The position numbers were made by a program, and so were the translations under genes. From positions 38,334,836 to 38,398,835 of the forward strand of contig CM038717.1 in the NCBI GenBank assembly GCA_021613375.1: a stretch of 64,000 bases of DNA, given 5' to 3'. Positions 1 to 10,867 of the stretch are shown one piece after another. The notes below the pieces were generated by a model that saw only the letters and a program-made list of their open reading frames with translations, did not search any database and was not told the origin of the DNA. The stretch's first letter is position 1. Every line of letters starts with the position of its first letter. This stretch comes from Megaleporinus macrocephalus (Eukaryota > Chordata > Actinopteri > Characiformes > Anostomidae).

Positions 1-63
1 ACTGAGCCTCTGAGGTTCTTGTTTTTCACCATGCGGATGAGATACAGGGGGGGCACTTGTGGG
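1..63 (-). other. Candidate partial exon running off the window start
   Basis: On the minus strand, bases 63 to 1 stay open in a frame reading PQVPPLYLIRMVKNKNLRGS, with codon choices (CTG, CTC, ATC, GTG, AAC, AAG) that look exon-like. An acceptor-like ccttcag sits just upstream (plus 64-70). That acceptor falls inside a SINE fragment, which makes a normal ancestral exon less likely. A second minus frame and a plus frame are also open, so the signal is weak. I do not recognise the peptide. The alternative is plain intergenic DNA. Confidence 0.2.
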
Positions 64-135
64 CTGAAGGTCAGGGATCCGGTCTGTGACTGGAAAGTCG
101 CCAGCTCGATCCCCGGAATCAACAGGACATGGCTG
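62..135 (+). mobile_element. tRNA-derived SINE fragment
   Basis: The segment has the head layout of a tRNA-derived fish SINE: a box-A-like stretch, then gtgactggaaagtcgcc and a box-B-like agctcgatccc at 103-113, then caacaggacatgg. A second copy at 1250-1432 shares the same order of motifs. Only the head is present. The family name is not certain. Confidence 0.6.
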
Positions 136-1030
136 TTGTTGGAACAGCGCCAGTCTTAAGATCCAGTCGTCATGTATGTCCCATAGTTGTGATAATCTTC
201 AGGCGTGGAATGATCACTACAGATGACGGAGTGAGAGGACGCTCCTTTCCAATGTGTTTGTTTAAAGTTGACAGGTTTAGACCACTGTCTGGATATTTGG
301 GGGTCGTGTTTTGGGTCGTTTGTACACGGGGGTCCTACTGTACGTCCAATTACTGCAGCCAAAAACAACAACACCTTTCTGTCATTCTGCTACTGTAAGT
401 GCATCTTCTAGCGTTGTTGTCCACCATCTACGTCACACGCATAACCAAATTCTGAACGGTGGGCGGAGATAAACAGTCTTTTAAGCCGTATTTCTTGACT
501 TTGTAAAAAAATAAAATGTTTTCTGACTTTTAATAATCACAAGTTAGGATCTTAAACTTCACTACATGTATGTGTTGGATATTTTCATATTAGCTGGTGC
601 TTAGCCTTTAAATTATATTAAGATTAAAAAAAGTTATATAAAGATCTGTTAATACCTGTGCACATATACATCAGTTATAAATCTACTGTGTTCTGGAGCA
701 TGCTTTAGGATAAAATTCTAATTTGTTTGTAGCCTCCAGTGACGTAAAAAGCAGCTGGTTGTGTGTTTATAGATTGTGCCAGGGTGTGACCAAACGTAAA
801 GCAAGGAGCACAGTGAGGAATCAATTCAAACATTTATTACGCAAGCAAGTCATGAAACATGGTCGAAACTGGTTTATTATCATTTTTAATAAAAGTCAGT
901 CTGTGGAAAATGAAAGGGTGTGTATTTCCACCTAGTGGTTCAGATAGGAATTGCAGGGAGCTGGCCGGAGGTCTCCTCTTCCTGGATGAAACGCTAGCTG
1001 GAAATATATAAATTAGGCTCATTTGTGTAA
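136..1030. other. Unique AT-rich DNA, no gene seen
   Basis: No open frame beyond about 90 codons, no transposon end and no tandem structure were found here. The short frames on both strands overlap one another and match nothing I recognise. Confidence 0.5.
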
Positions 1031-1151
1031 CGGCATTGATCGGCTCTCGAGATCGACTTAATTTGAGAAATATCGGCCAATCACTGATTACATATTTTGA
1101 TTAAAAATCGGCCAATACCAATATATAGCCGATCGATCCTTCCATCTCTAG
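1031..1151. mobile_element. hAT-like non-autonomous element scrap
   Basis: The segment is rich in atcggcc/gatcgatc motifs (gatcggctctcgagatcgac at the left, gccgatcgatcc then ccatctctag at the right). This is the end structure of non-autonomous hAT elements common in fish. No transposase is encoded. Assignment rests on end sequence only. Confidence 0.45.
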
Positions 1152-1249
1152 TTAGGACGTCACTCAATTGTGCCGCTCATCAGACGTTGGGTTGTGGTCA
1201 CCTAACCTCACGAGTATGTGTCTGTATTTGGTCATGTCTGTATTTAGTC

Positions 1250-1432
1250 GTGGGCTGGAGGTTTGGAAACCAACCTTGTGACCAGAAGGTTGCCAGTTCG
1301 TTCGCCTGAACCAACAGGACTCGACTAAAGTGTCCTGAGCAAGACACTTAATCCCCAACAGCTCACAAGTGTGTGTGTATGTGTATGCCTCACTTCATAG
1401 GTGCATTAAATATGGAGGTCAGATTCCTCTGT
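1250..1432 (+). mobile_element. tRNA-derived SINE, longer copy
   Basis: It contains cttgtgaccagaaggttgcc, a damaged box B (cagttcgttcgcc), then aacaggactcg, gtcctgagcaagacac, ccccaacagc and a (tg)n-rich tail followed by a tail segment ending near attcctctg. The block order repeats the fragment at 62-135 and extends it by about 110 bp. It is non-coding. Confidence 0.6.
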
Positions 1433-1690
1433 GTGGCAAATAGTTCTAAATTCCACAATTCAGTGCCAGATGTTTGACGGGTGTTGGATTTTGGCTACTT
1501 CACGTCACAAAACCAACTATATGTCAATGTTGGCTGGTGTCAGTATTTTGTTTCAAACTGGCATTGGCATTGACCTTGTCACTCGCCATTGTGACATACA
1601 TTTAACCAGATATCAACACCTATTGGCCTTGCTACCCAGCTGGTGGCCAGTTTTAAGCGTACCATGGGCGGTTAAATATCTTATCTGATC

Positions 1691-2030
1691 AATAAGTGTA
1701 TTTTCACCAGTAAGAACAGCAGGTCTGATTAGAGAAGATGTAAATAATCATACATACAATACAAAGTAACATGAATATGTTATTGTGAGAGAGATCATAT
1801 CTTAAGCTCCAGTTTGAAGAACAAAGTGTAGATCCAGATTTCTCCTGGACGCCCCAGACGTTTTTTGAATGTATTCAGTTCCTTCAGCAGCAATCTTGAT
1901 TTAGTTTAATGAAGTACTGAGCAGTCAAAGCAGGTATTAGATGAGAACTGTAAATAATACTGGGTTGTTTAGGAGAAGCTTGAAAAGGGTTAAATAAACA
2001 CACTGACGTATGTAAAAGCACGACTTACTC
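1691..2030. mobile_element. Long-inverted-repeat MITE, left arm plus core
   Basis: This segment shares two blocks with 19062-19418 and 43505-43700. A core block (from gaatgtattcagttccttca to aataatactgggttg) lies in the same orientation as at 19 kb. The arm block next to it (accagtaagaacagcaggtc and onward) is the reverse complement of the arm that follows the core at 19 kb. The intact element is therefore arm-core-inverted arm. The 19-kb copy ends in a Tc1-like cagtagtgtata. Confidence 0.55.
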
Positions 2031-2201
2031 TATTAATACTGTTTAATATTTCAAAGATTGTTAAAAGCTTCATGTCTGGACACGAACTTTGAAATTCACC
2101 ATCGTGCAGAACATATTCTGAGGCATTTGTCTTCCTGAAGCTAGACTGAACAGTAAAATAATAAGGGGTTAATATGACTCAGTCTGACATTAGTTTCTCA
2201 G

Positions 2202-2232
2202 GAGGAGGAGGAGGATGAATTTGAGGGAGAAG
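2202..2232 (+). other. Candidate 31-bp microexon, acidic
   Basis: A tttctcag acceptor at 2194-2201 and a strong gtgagt donor at 2233 bracket 31 bases. One frame encodes EEEEDEFEGE plus one extra base, and a second frame is also open. The flanks are unique DNA, and acidic microexons are known in vertebrate neuronal genes. There is no neighbouring exon to confirm it, and a GGA/GAG-rich stretch can mimic an exon by chance. Confidence 0.25.
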
Positions 2233-2414
2233 GTGAGTAGCAGCATGTTACACTATTTCAAATGTCAGCTGACAATGAGCTGCTGGGGACACAGCTAGAA
2301 GTGTGTTGTGAGGAAGATGAAGCCAATTAGTGTGTGATTGACACCATTTTCATACACACCCCTGCTGTCAGTGTGACTGGTCCTCGCACTTGTGTCTGCG
2401 TGGACCACAGATCG

Positions 2415-3367
2415 TACACTGTATTGCCAAAAGTATGTGGACAGCCCTCCTAATTACTGAGTTCACGTGTTTCAGCTAAAACCATCACTAACAGGTGTAC
2501 ACAATCAAGTACATAGTCCTGCAGTCTCCATAGACAAACACTGGCAGTGGAACGGGGTCGTACTGAAGACCTCAGTGACTTTAAACTTGACACTGTCATA
2601 GGTGTAAAACTCCACCACTGGACTCTGGAGAGGTGTAAAGCTCCACCACTAAACTCTGGAGTGGTGTAAAGCTCCACCCCTGCACTCTGGAGTGGTGTAA
2701 AACTCCTCCACTAAACTCTGGAGTGGAGTAAAACTCTACCACTGAACTCTGGAATGGTCTAAAGCTCCACCAATGGACTCTGGAGTGGTGTAAAGCTCCA
2801 ACACTGGACTCTGGAGTGGTGTAAAGCTCCACCACTGAACTCTGCAGTGGAATAAAGCTCCACCACTGGACTCTGGAGTGGTGTAAAGCTCCACCACTGG
2901 ACTCTGGAGTGGTGTAAAGCTCCACCACTGAACTTTGGAGTGGTGTAAAGCTCCACCACTGGACTCTGGAGTCCGGTCACTATGTGACAGTCTGATAGAG
3001 CAATCTGAATTTGGAGGATGAATCCAGGAGATTCAGGGTTTGGGATCGGACCTTATGTTCCAGGAAAGGGTGATGTAAATGCTCCAGCGGTCCTGCACAG
3101 GGCCCTGACCTCAACACTGCTGGAAACCTTTGAGGTGACCTGGAGCAGAGATTGTGAGCCTCATCCAACATCAGTGTCTGAACTCACTAATAAGAGAATG
3201 GACACAGATTCCTACAGGCACTTCAATATCCTGGGGCAGTCTTCCCAGAAGAGCGGAGGCTGTTATAAGAGCTCTGTATTATTGAACAGGGATTTGAAAT
3301 GGGATGTCCAACAAGCTCATATATGTGTGATGGTCAGGTGTCCACATACATTTGTCCATATTGTGTA
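2415..3367 (+). mobile_element. Tc1-like transposon (family A), internally rearranged
   Basis: The left end cactgtattgccaaaagtat and right end catatttgtccatattgtgta-type sequence are inverted versions of a Tc1 terminus. The same family recurs inverted at 42612-43490 and 48585-49085. The right part keeps the 3-prime transposase region (gggatcggaccttatgtt, gccctgacctcaacac, ccaacatcagtgtctgaact, cttcccagaagag). The catalytic centre is gone, replaced by the 31-bp array at 2602-2973. The copy cannot encode a working transposase. Confidence 0.8.
2602..2973 (+). repeat. 31-bp minisatellite, 12 units, born inside Tc1
   Basis: Twelve units of exactly 31 bp run without any indel, each starting near gtgtaaagctccaccactgg and ending ctctggagtg. 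The unit matches the part of the family A transposase gene where gtgtaaagc precedes a ccactggactctagag-like stretch. The same sequence survives inverted in the copy at 48585-49085. Frames through the array (repeated LYTTPESSGGALHH) are by-products. Confidence 0.9.
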
Positions 3368-3457
3368 TGTTCTGCACATTTTATGCTGCAGTGAAAAGCT
3401 ATGTGTTGTAAGTTGTTATACGTGGAAGTGTGTTTTGACACACTGCGCTGCTGTTGC

Positions 3458-3500
<43 letters not shown>
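3458..3500 (+). repeat. (GAT)n microsatellite
   Basis: About 14 GAT repeats. The poly-Asp and poly-His frames across it are artefacts of the repeat. Confidence 0.95.
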
Positions 3501-3624
3501 GAAGATGTTGATAATGTGTTTTGCTCTGCTGCCTGGACAGTTTTCTTCTCTCCTCAGTAATTAGAGACATGATAATGAGTATGAAGTAGAAATCCTCTGA
3601 TAATAGCACGCTGGGTCATGCAAT

Positions 3625-4400
3625 AACAGAAGAGAGAGAAAGAGAGAGGGGGGGGCAAGAAAAAAAAGACAGAAAAAAGAGGGAATGATAAAGGGAGAGA
3701 ACAAGAAAGAAGAAGGCATAGAGATAAATACATAGAGGCAGACAGAAAACAAAACAAAGAGAGAGAGAAAAATAGAAAATAGATTTATACAAGAGAGAAC
3801 AAAGAGAGAAAACAAAGAAATGAGAGAAGAAATAAGAGAGAGAAGCATATGTCTGTACGAAAGAGAGACTGACAGAGGGATCGAAAAAGAAAAAGAAATA
3901 AAAAGGAATGAGTGAGGCGGTAGAGAAGAAAATATAAAAACATATAATGAGATAAAGTGACAGCAAGACCGATAGGAGAAAGAAAGAGAGTAAGAGACTG
4001 AGAGAAGAAAAACAAAAAAATTAAAGAAGGAAAACTGTATTGAGAAAGAAAGGGTGAGGCAGCGGAGAAGAAATATATACACAGATAACATATGAGAGGC
4101 AGAGATAAAGGAGAGAGCGTGACAGCAAAGAGATAATGAGGGAGGGAAAGAAGAGAGAGAACAAGAAATGTTGAAAGAAAAAAGAAGAGAAAGAAAAATG
4201 GAATAGAGAAAGAAGTGAGAGAGAGAGAGAGATACTAGGAAAGAGGAATGGAGGAAGCAGAGAAAGAAATATATACACAGCTAACGAGAGAGCGAGAAAG
4301 ATGGGAGAAAGGAAGAGGGGGAGATAAAGGAGATAATGATAGAGAGAAAGAAGGGAGCGATAGAGATAAAATTTAAGTAGACAAAAGAGAGAGGGGGGGG
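3625..4400 (+). repeat. Purine-rich (GA) tract with internal long-period repeats
   Basis: The plus strand is almost all A and G, with few pyrimidines. Recurrent blocks (gaacaagaaagaagaagg, aaatatatacacag, gagataatgatagag) recur at 5445-6240. No gene is supported; low-complexity minus frames are Ser/Leu/Phe-rich. Confidence 0.85.
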
Positions 4401-4487
4401 GGTGTTGAGTGAGTGGGCGCGCGAGTGAGCAGCTGCATGGCGAGCGACGGGGAGAAATGCCTCGCAGCCTCTTTCCACACGTCCGAT

Positions 4488-4549
4488 TCTCTCTCTCCTG
4501 TCTGTCTGTCTGTCTGTCTCTCTCTCCTGTCTGTCTGTCTCTCTCTCCC

Positions 4550-4586
<37 letters not shown>

Positions 4587-4597
4587 CTGTCTGTCTC

Positions 4598-4633
<36 letters not shown>

Positions 4634-4768
4634 CTGTCTGTCTCTCTGTCTGTCTGTCTGTCTCTCTGTCTCTCTGTCTCTCTCTCCTGTCTGTCTCTCT
4701 GTCTCTCTCTCCTGTCTGTCCTCTGTCTGTCTGTCTGTCTCTCTCCTGTCTGTCTCTCTGTCTGTCTG

Positions 4769-4826
<58 letters not shown>

Positions 4827-4968
4827 GTCTGTCTCTCTGTCTGTCTGTCTGTCTCTCTGTCTCTCTCTCTCCTGTCTGTCCTCTGTCTGTCTGTCTCTCT
4901 CCTGTCTGTCTCTCTGTCTGTCTCTCTGTCTCTCTCTCTCTCTCTCCTGTCTGTCTCTCTGTCTGTCT

Positions 4969-5013
<45 letters not shown>

Positions 5014-5035
5014 GTCTGTCTCTCTGTCTGTCTGG

Positions 5036-5116
<81 letters not shown>

Positions 5117-5153
5117 GTCTGTCTGGCTGTCTGTCTTACTGACTGTCTGTCTG
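4488..5153 (+). repeat. (CT)n and (CTGT)n microsatellite complex
   Basis: An irregular alternation of tctg and tc dinucleotide runs, with pure CT runs longer than 40 bases near 4770-4823 and 5057-5114. Frames of 270-400 codons span it (SLSVCLSL on plus, TDRQTDRE and RERERE on minus). All reflect the repeat. Confidence 0.95.
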
Positions 5154-5444
5154 GACAGACGTGGGTCTGCTGTTGTTCCTCTGAGGGCGGCTGTCCCCAC
5201 ACGCGCTCAGACAGTCCAGCTCCCCGAGTCACAGTAACGGCTCTGTTTCATCCCGCTGTTTCACGCTGGTTTCAAACAGCACCAGCCCTCATTAAGACCC
5301 TCGCTCAGATGTGAGGTGGTCTAACGACATAATACCAGAGTGACACACCAGATAAACAACGACAACTTCACCAGAACTGCAATTACTGCTGCTGCACAGT
5401 GACCAGTGCTGCCACTAGAGGCCAGCATTATCATATACACAGAT
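5154..5444. other. Short unique spacer between simple-sequence tracts
   Basis: Mixed-composition DNA including gtgctgccactagaggcc near 5407. No gene was seen. Confidence 0.5.
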
Positions 5445-6240
5445 AATGAAAGAGAGGCAGACAGAAAGAAAAGGAAAGAGAGAGAAACAGAAAAGAGATA
5501 ATGAAAGAGTGAAAGAAGAGAGAGAAAACATAAATGGAGTAAGAAAAAAAACAATGCAGAGAAAGAAGTGAGAGAGAGAGAGAACAAGATACAAACACGA
5601 AATAAAGAAATATATACATACAGAAGGGAAGAAAATGGAGAGCGAACAAGGAAAGTGGGAGGGAGGGAGCAAGAAAGAAACAAACAGAGAAAGAAGAGGG
5701 AATGATAGGGGGAGAGAACAAGAAAGAAGAAGGAACAGAGATAAATATATATAGAGGCAGACAGAAAACAAAAACAAAGAGAGAGAAACAGAAAAAGGAT
5801 AATGAAAGCGAGAAAGAAGAGAGACAAAACAATTGGAGAAAGAAAAAAAAGGGAAAAATATGAATAGAGAGAGAGAAAGATGGATAGGCAGAGAGAGAAA
5901 AAAACAAGAAAGACAGAGGCAACAGAAAAAAGTATTTACACAGATAATGAGAGAGGCAGACAGAGCAAAAAGGAAGAGCGAAAGAGAAACAGAAAAGAGA
6001 TAATGAAAGAGTGAAAGAAGAGATAGAAAACATAAATGGAGTAAGAAAAAACTAAGCAGAGAAAGAGAGAGAGAGAAAAGGAAACAAGAAAGACAAGCAG
6101 CAGAGAATTAAATATATACACAGGTAACGAGAAAGCAGAGACAGAAAAAAGGAGAAAAAAAGAGGGAGATAAAGGAGATAATGATGGAGAGAAAGAAGGG
6201 AGTGAGCAAAAAAGAAAGAACGAAAGAAAGAAAGCAGGAG
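5445..6240 (+). repeat. Second purine-rich tract, homologous to 3625-4400
   Basis: A/G-rich on plus. The block at 5697-5787 matches 3681-3768, and the block at 6100-6206 matches 4252-4360 in the same order and orientation. The two tracts are thus copies of one ancestral repeat field. No coding content. Confidence 0.85.
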
Positions 6241-6977
6241 TAACATTACAGTAATTCACATAAAGGACAGTATAAACAGTGGAACACATGAAAATTGGTA
6301 GTTTGTGCTCTTGAGCTCCCGCTACAGTTACTACAGGGTATAGTTTACCTGTACACCACTGTGGTGAACACAGAGCCTCGTGTTCAGCTGTACAGGTGCA
6401 TTTGTTGATGAGCTGAAGGTACAGAATCCGAGACCCTCCTCACCTGTTCACGGTATAAAGGTATAGACTCGTTAAATGTAGAATGAGACCCCAGTTCAGT
6501 AGGATAATTAACTTTTGTGTTGGGTTCTGATAATCAAGCCTGGTAAACCTGAAAGAAACGCGGGATGGTTGTGCATAAACGACAGATAGAGGAGTGTGGG
6601 GCTGTTTGGAGGCTGTAGGTTAAACGAAACCATGAGGTTTGGGTGTGACGGAAAATGAATGGGACACTATGGGGGGAAAAGAGGGATGAAAGAAAACAAC
6701 AAACAGACGAGTGCGGGTCAAACCAACACTGCACTCGTAGTCGGGGGTCTGCCCTGAGTCAGTGTATGTGAAACAGTGTCTGTTGGTCGAGCAGAAGTTC
6801 AGTAGATTGGTGTGCACTTTTCCATCCTATTCATTCTCTATGGGACAAAATTCCAGAAAATATCTGTTGTTTTCTGGAATCTGTGCATTCAATCAAAAAG
6901 CTATACATGAGCCTGAATCACACAATCGGACCGGACAATCTGGAGCTGGAACTGTGTTGATATTTTGAAAACTGCGT
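6241..6977. other. Unique DNA, no gene seen
   Basis: Mixed-composition sequence without long frames, splice-bracketed open segments or transposon ends that I could support. Confidence 0.5.
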
Positions 6978-6982
6978 GTATG

Positions 6983-7049
<67 letters not shown>
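6978..7049. repeat. (TA)n microsatellite
   Basis: About 35 TA repeats with one interrupting ca, directly against the left end of the hAT-like element. Confidence 0.95.
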
Positions 7050-7156
7050 TAGAGCTGCACCTAACGATTAATTTTATAATTGATTAGTCTATAGATAATT
7101 TTTTTGATTAGTCGATTAATCTAATGACAAATTTTTAGATTACTTTGAGTGTGTTA

Positions 7157-7159
<3 letters not shown>

Positions 7160-7247
<88 letters not shown>

Positions 7248-7318
7248 ATATATAGGATATATATATTTAGGATATATAGGATATATATATTTAGGATATA
7301 TATATATATATATATATA
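7160..7318. repeat. (TA)n with taggatata interruptions
   Basis: A long TA run, then several taggatatat units, then another TA run, all inside the hAT-like element. Confidence 0.9.
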
Positions 7319-7397
7319 TGTATTACGAGGAAAACGCATGGCCATCCTAAACTTAATATATTAAAGGGTACATGTGATCTATAAATGGTTAAAGACT

Positions 7398-7908
7398 AAC
7401 GATGCGTCCGAAATCGCGTACTTGAACTCAGTTAGAGCTACCAGACAGGCAGTGCGCTCTTTCAGTGTGTGAGTGTTTAGTATCCACGCAACCTCGGACC
7501 AACCTCGGGTCCTGTTTATGACACTATTCTATGTGTTTGTCTAAATATCTACTTACACGGTGCCTAACTGTAGCTCAGAGAAGACGAAACAGGAGGAATG
7601 TAATCATTGTTTACCTCAGAAGCAGCGCTAACTCCTGTAGCGGCAGTTTACTAGCCGTAGCTACGTACACACAGTGATACAGTGATAGCTTTTTCCTCTG
7701 CTTTGAATTCCTCCGCGGCTCCGTTGGAATTCTGGGATAGGACAGTGTGCAGGGGCTGCATACTTTAAAATGTCTGCCGGTGCAGTACATCATCCGGGGA
7801 CTTTTTGCGTACTGCTCACCGAACACTATGTATTCGGACACCCTAGTCACTCTCGCGCACTGCTTTTGCGTACTGGTCAGTATGGAAGTATGCGATTTCG
7901 GAAGCACC
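7398..7908. mobile_element. Nested inverted-repeat element, about 510 bp
   Basis: The left terminus gcgtccgaaatcgcgtact and the right terminus agtatgcgatttcggaagc are inverted complements at 17 of 19 positions. The interior has several gcgtact/cgcgcactg motifs but no gene. The superfamily is uncertain because I could not fix the target-site duplication. Confidence 0.55.
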
Positions 7909-8027
7909 CAAAGAGTCTATGCTCCGACTGGAGTCTTCTGTCTGTACTCTGTGTTCATTTCTTACATACATGTATTTTGGGGACGGGATGGAGCAATACC
8001 GCTGGAGACCGTGGGGACTCTGGGGCA

Positions 8028-8084
8028 GTTTGAAGGCACTGCCCCCTAGTGGCACACAAAGACATTATCCAGCTTTATCCAGTG
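8028..8084 (+). repeat. 57-bp direct repeat, copy 1
   Basis: It is identical base for base to 8830-8886. The core is a near-palindrome, gcactgccccctagtggcac. Copy 1 lies inside the hAT-like element and copy 2 lies outside it. Confidence 0.9.
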
Positions 8085-8524
8085 CAAGACGCGGCCACTT
8101 CCATACAAACACGATGAAGAAGAAACAGTGCGACTTTCTGAAGAGAGGCTCGTTCATTAGAAATTCCCCGAAATAGCTTCTCCGCGGTGCAGATACAAAC
8201 AGTCGCTTTTCTTCGTTTTTGAACTAAATACGAGCTCATCCACCGTCACCATGTTTGATCTACTCCGAACTGCCCTCTACTGGATGTGTTGCTTAGCAAC
8301 CATGTAAACGGAGCTGACGCAGAGAAGTGTGAGTGACGCTATATCGCTTTAAACGTACGCAGACGGTATAAATCAGACTTTACATGTTAATCATTTTAAA
8401 GTCTGTGTTTCTGTGTGAAATACTCTCACAACTTTAGATACACACAGATAAACGACACACGTTATGCTAATCGACGTCATTTTGTAATCGATTACGATGA
8501 TTATGTCGACTCGTCGCCCCAGCC

Positions 8525-8527
<3 letters not shown>

Positions 8528-8559
<32 letters not shown>

Positions 8560-8829
8560 TGATGGGATTTCCAGATAATTCATATGGATGAATGTGTTCA
8601 GGTAACAGAAACTTTTCATTAAATGCACTCTAAAAATAAGTTTGAAGCATGAGCTGATAAACAGACATAATAAATATAAACATAAATAATACAACTTTTT
8701 ATTATTATAATGTTTTGCTGGTTATATTTTAAGGTAAAGTGTAGTTGTCGTGGATCTAGTTTAATATTATTAGTGGTTTTAATAAGTGAGACTGTTTGTA
8801 AACAATGAAACTGAGTTCAATGCAGTCTT
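8528..8829. other. TA run and AT-rich DNA
   Basis: A (TA)n run at 8528-8555 abuts the right end of the hAT-like element, as on the left side. The rest is AT-rich with no gene. Confidence 0.6.
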
Positions 8830-8886
8830 GTTTGAAGGCACTGCCCCCTAGTGGCACACAAAGACATTATCCAGCTTTATCCAGTG
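8830..8886 (+). repeat. 57-bp direct repeat, copy 2
   Basis: Exact match to 8028-8084, about 800 bp downstream, and outside the transposon boundary. Confidence 0.9.
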
Positions 8887-9340
8887 GCTCCTCATATGAA
8901 CAGTCATGGTCAGTCTGTCCACATGATTCAGAATTATGTTTATTATTATCAATAAATGTTGAACACAAACATATGAAATAAACTAATTTCACTCGTCATG
9001 CAATCGTGAATTAAAGGATCAGTGACTCGTCACTTCACTGAGTGTTATTTTAATAGATAAGAATGGATTCTAACCGATTCTACAGTTCATGTATTTAATA
9101 TGAAGAAGAGTGAAAAATGGTGAAATGGTGCGTATTATTATCACTTATAGACTGAAAATTGTATTAAATGTGTTCTTACAGTACATAGTTCACACTTTCA
9201 GTACATTCAAACATGGCACTTGATAGAGCTCAACACAGCAGCCAGCTTGAAGCTGTTGTAGCGACTCTCAGCTCCTCTCGCTGGAATAATTAGTGTTGCC
9301 TCCTCAGCTCCGAAACCCTACTTAGACTACGTAGACAAGC
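8887..9340. other. Unique AT-rich DNA, no gene seen
   Basis: There is no long frame. The part near 9220-9310 is less AT-rich (ttgaagctgttgtagcgac, ctcctctcgctgg) but carries no recognisable signal. Confidence 0.5.
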
Positions 9341-10867
9341 TTTTATTGAGGCTGTTTATGTACTAATATCTCCTGTTCTTGTATTTAAGAATGTTTGTTG
9401 AGGGTATTTATGGACTAATATCTCATATTCTAGCATATAGAAATATTTATTTGTGCTGTTTCTGAGCTGATATATCCTATTCTTGTATATAGAAGCATTT
9501 ATTGAGGATGTTTATGAACTAATATCTCCTATTAGAGCATATAGAATTATTTATTCATGATGTTTATGGACTAATATCTCCTATTCTAGTGTATAGAATA
9601 TTTTTTTAAGTGTTGATGGACTAAAATCTCCTATTCAAGTGTATAGAAGCATTTATTTACAGTGTTGATGGACTAATATCTCCTATTTTAAGGTATAGAA
9701 TATTTATTTACAGTGTTAATGGACTAATATCTTCTAGTGTATAGAAGTACTTATTTACAGTGTTGATGGACTAATATCTTCTTTTCTAGTGTATAGAATA
9801 TTTATTTACAGTGTTGATGGACTAATATCTCCTATTATAGCATATAGAAGTATTTATTTATGATGTTTATGGACTAATATCTCCTATTCTAATGTATAGA
9901 ATATTTTTTTAAGTGTTGATGGACTAAAATCTTCTATTCAAGTGTATAGAAGCATTTATTTACAGTGTTGATGGACTAATATCTCCTATTTTAGTGTATA
10001 TAATATTTATTTACAGTGTTAATGGACTAATATCTCATATTCTTTGGTATAGAAGTATTTATTTTTAGTGTTGATGGACGAATATCTCCTATTTTAGTGT
10101 ATAGAATATTTATTTACAGTGTTAATGGACTAATATCTTCTAGTGTATAGAAGTACTTATTTACAGTGTTGATGGACTAATATTTCCTATTCTAGTGTAT
10201 AGAAGTACTTATTTACAGTGTTGATGGACTAATATTTCCTGTTCTAGTGTATAAAAATATTTATTTACAGTGTTGATGGACTAATATTTCCTATTCTAGT
10301 GTATAAAAATATTTATTTACAGTGTTGATGGACTAATATTTCCTATTCTAGTGTATAAAAGTATTTATTTACAGTGTTGATGGACTAATATCTCCTGTTT
10401 TAGTGTATAGAAGCATTTATTGAGTTTGTTGATGGACTAATATCTCCTATTCTAGTGTATAAAAATATTTATTTACAGTGTTGATGGACTAATATCTCTT
10501 ATTCAAGTGTATAGAAGCATTTATTAAGGTTGTTTATGAACTAATATCTCCTATTCTACTGTATAGAAGTATTTTTTACAGTGTTGATGGACTAATATCT
10601 CCTATTCTACTTTATAGAAGTATTTTTTACAGTGTTGATGGACTAATATCTCCTATTCTACTGTATAGAAGTATATACAGTGTTGATGGACTAATACCTC
10701 CTATTCTAGTGTATAGAAGTATTTATTTACAGTGTTGATGGACTAATATCTCCTATTCTAGTGTATAGAAGCATTTATTAAGGTTGTTTATGAACAAATA
10801 TTTCCTGTTCTAGTGTATAAGAGTGTTTATTGAGGGTGTTTACTGACTAATATCTCCTGTTCTAGTA
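9341..10867 (+). repeat. 52-bp minisatellite, block A, about 29 units
   Basis: The unit of about 52 bp reads gttgatggactaatatctcc, then tattctagtgtatagaagta, then tttatttacagt. Early units carry gtttatg in place of gttgatg, and some units are shortened. It is AT-rich and stop-dense, so it has no coding potential. Confidence 0.9.

Larger units (their letters stand above)
7050..8527. mobile_element. hAT-like non-autonomous element, about 1.5 kb
   Basis: The left end reads agagctgcacctaacgatta followed by repeated gattagtcgattaatc. The right end (attatgtcgactcgtcgccc then cagcc) is its imperfect inverted complement. This matches the common fish hAT terminus with a gggctgc start. The interior holds TA runs, a nested element and GC-richer DNA, but no transposase frame. 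Confidence 0.6.

Noticed and set aside
3334..3609. Poly-His frame on minus and poly-Asp frame on plus
   Set aside because: They come from the (GAT)n microsatellite.
4021..5314. Frames of 270-400 codons rich in Arg-Glu, Thr-Asp-Arg-Gln or Ser-Leu
   Set aside because: They only translate (CT)n/(CTGT)n repeats; several frames on both strands are open at once, with no domain or splice structure.
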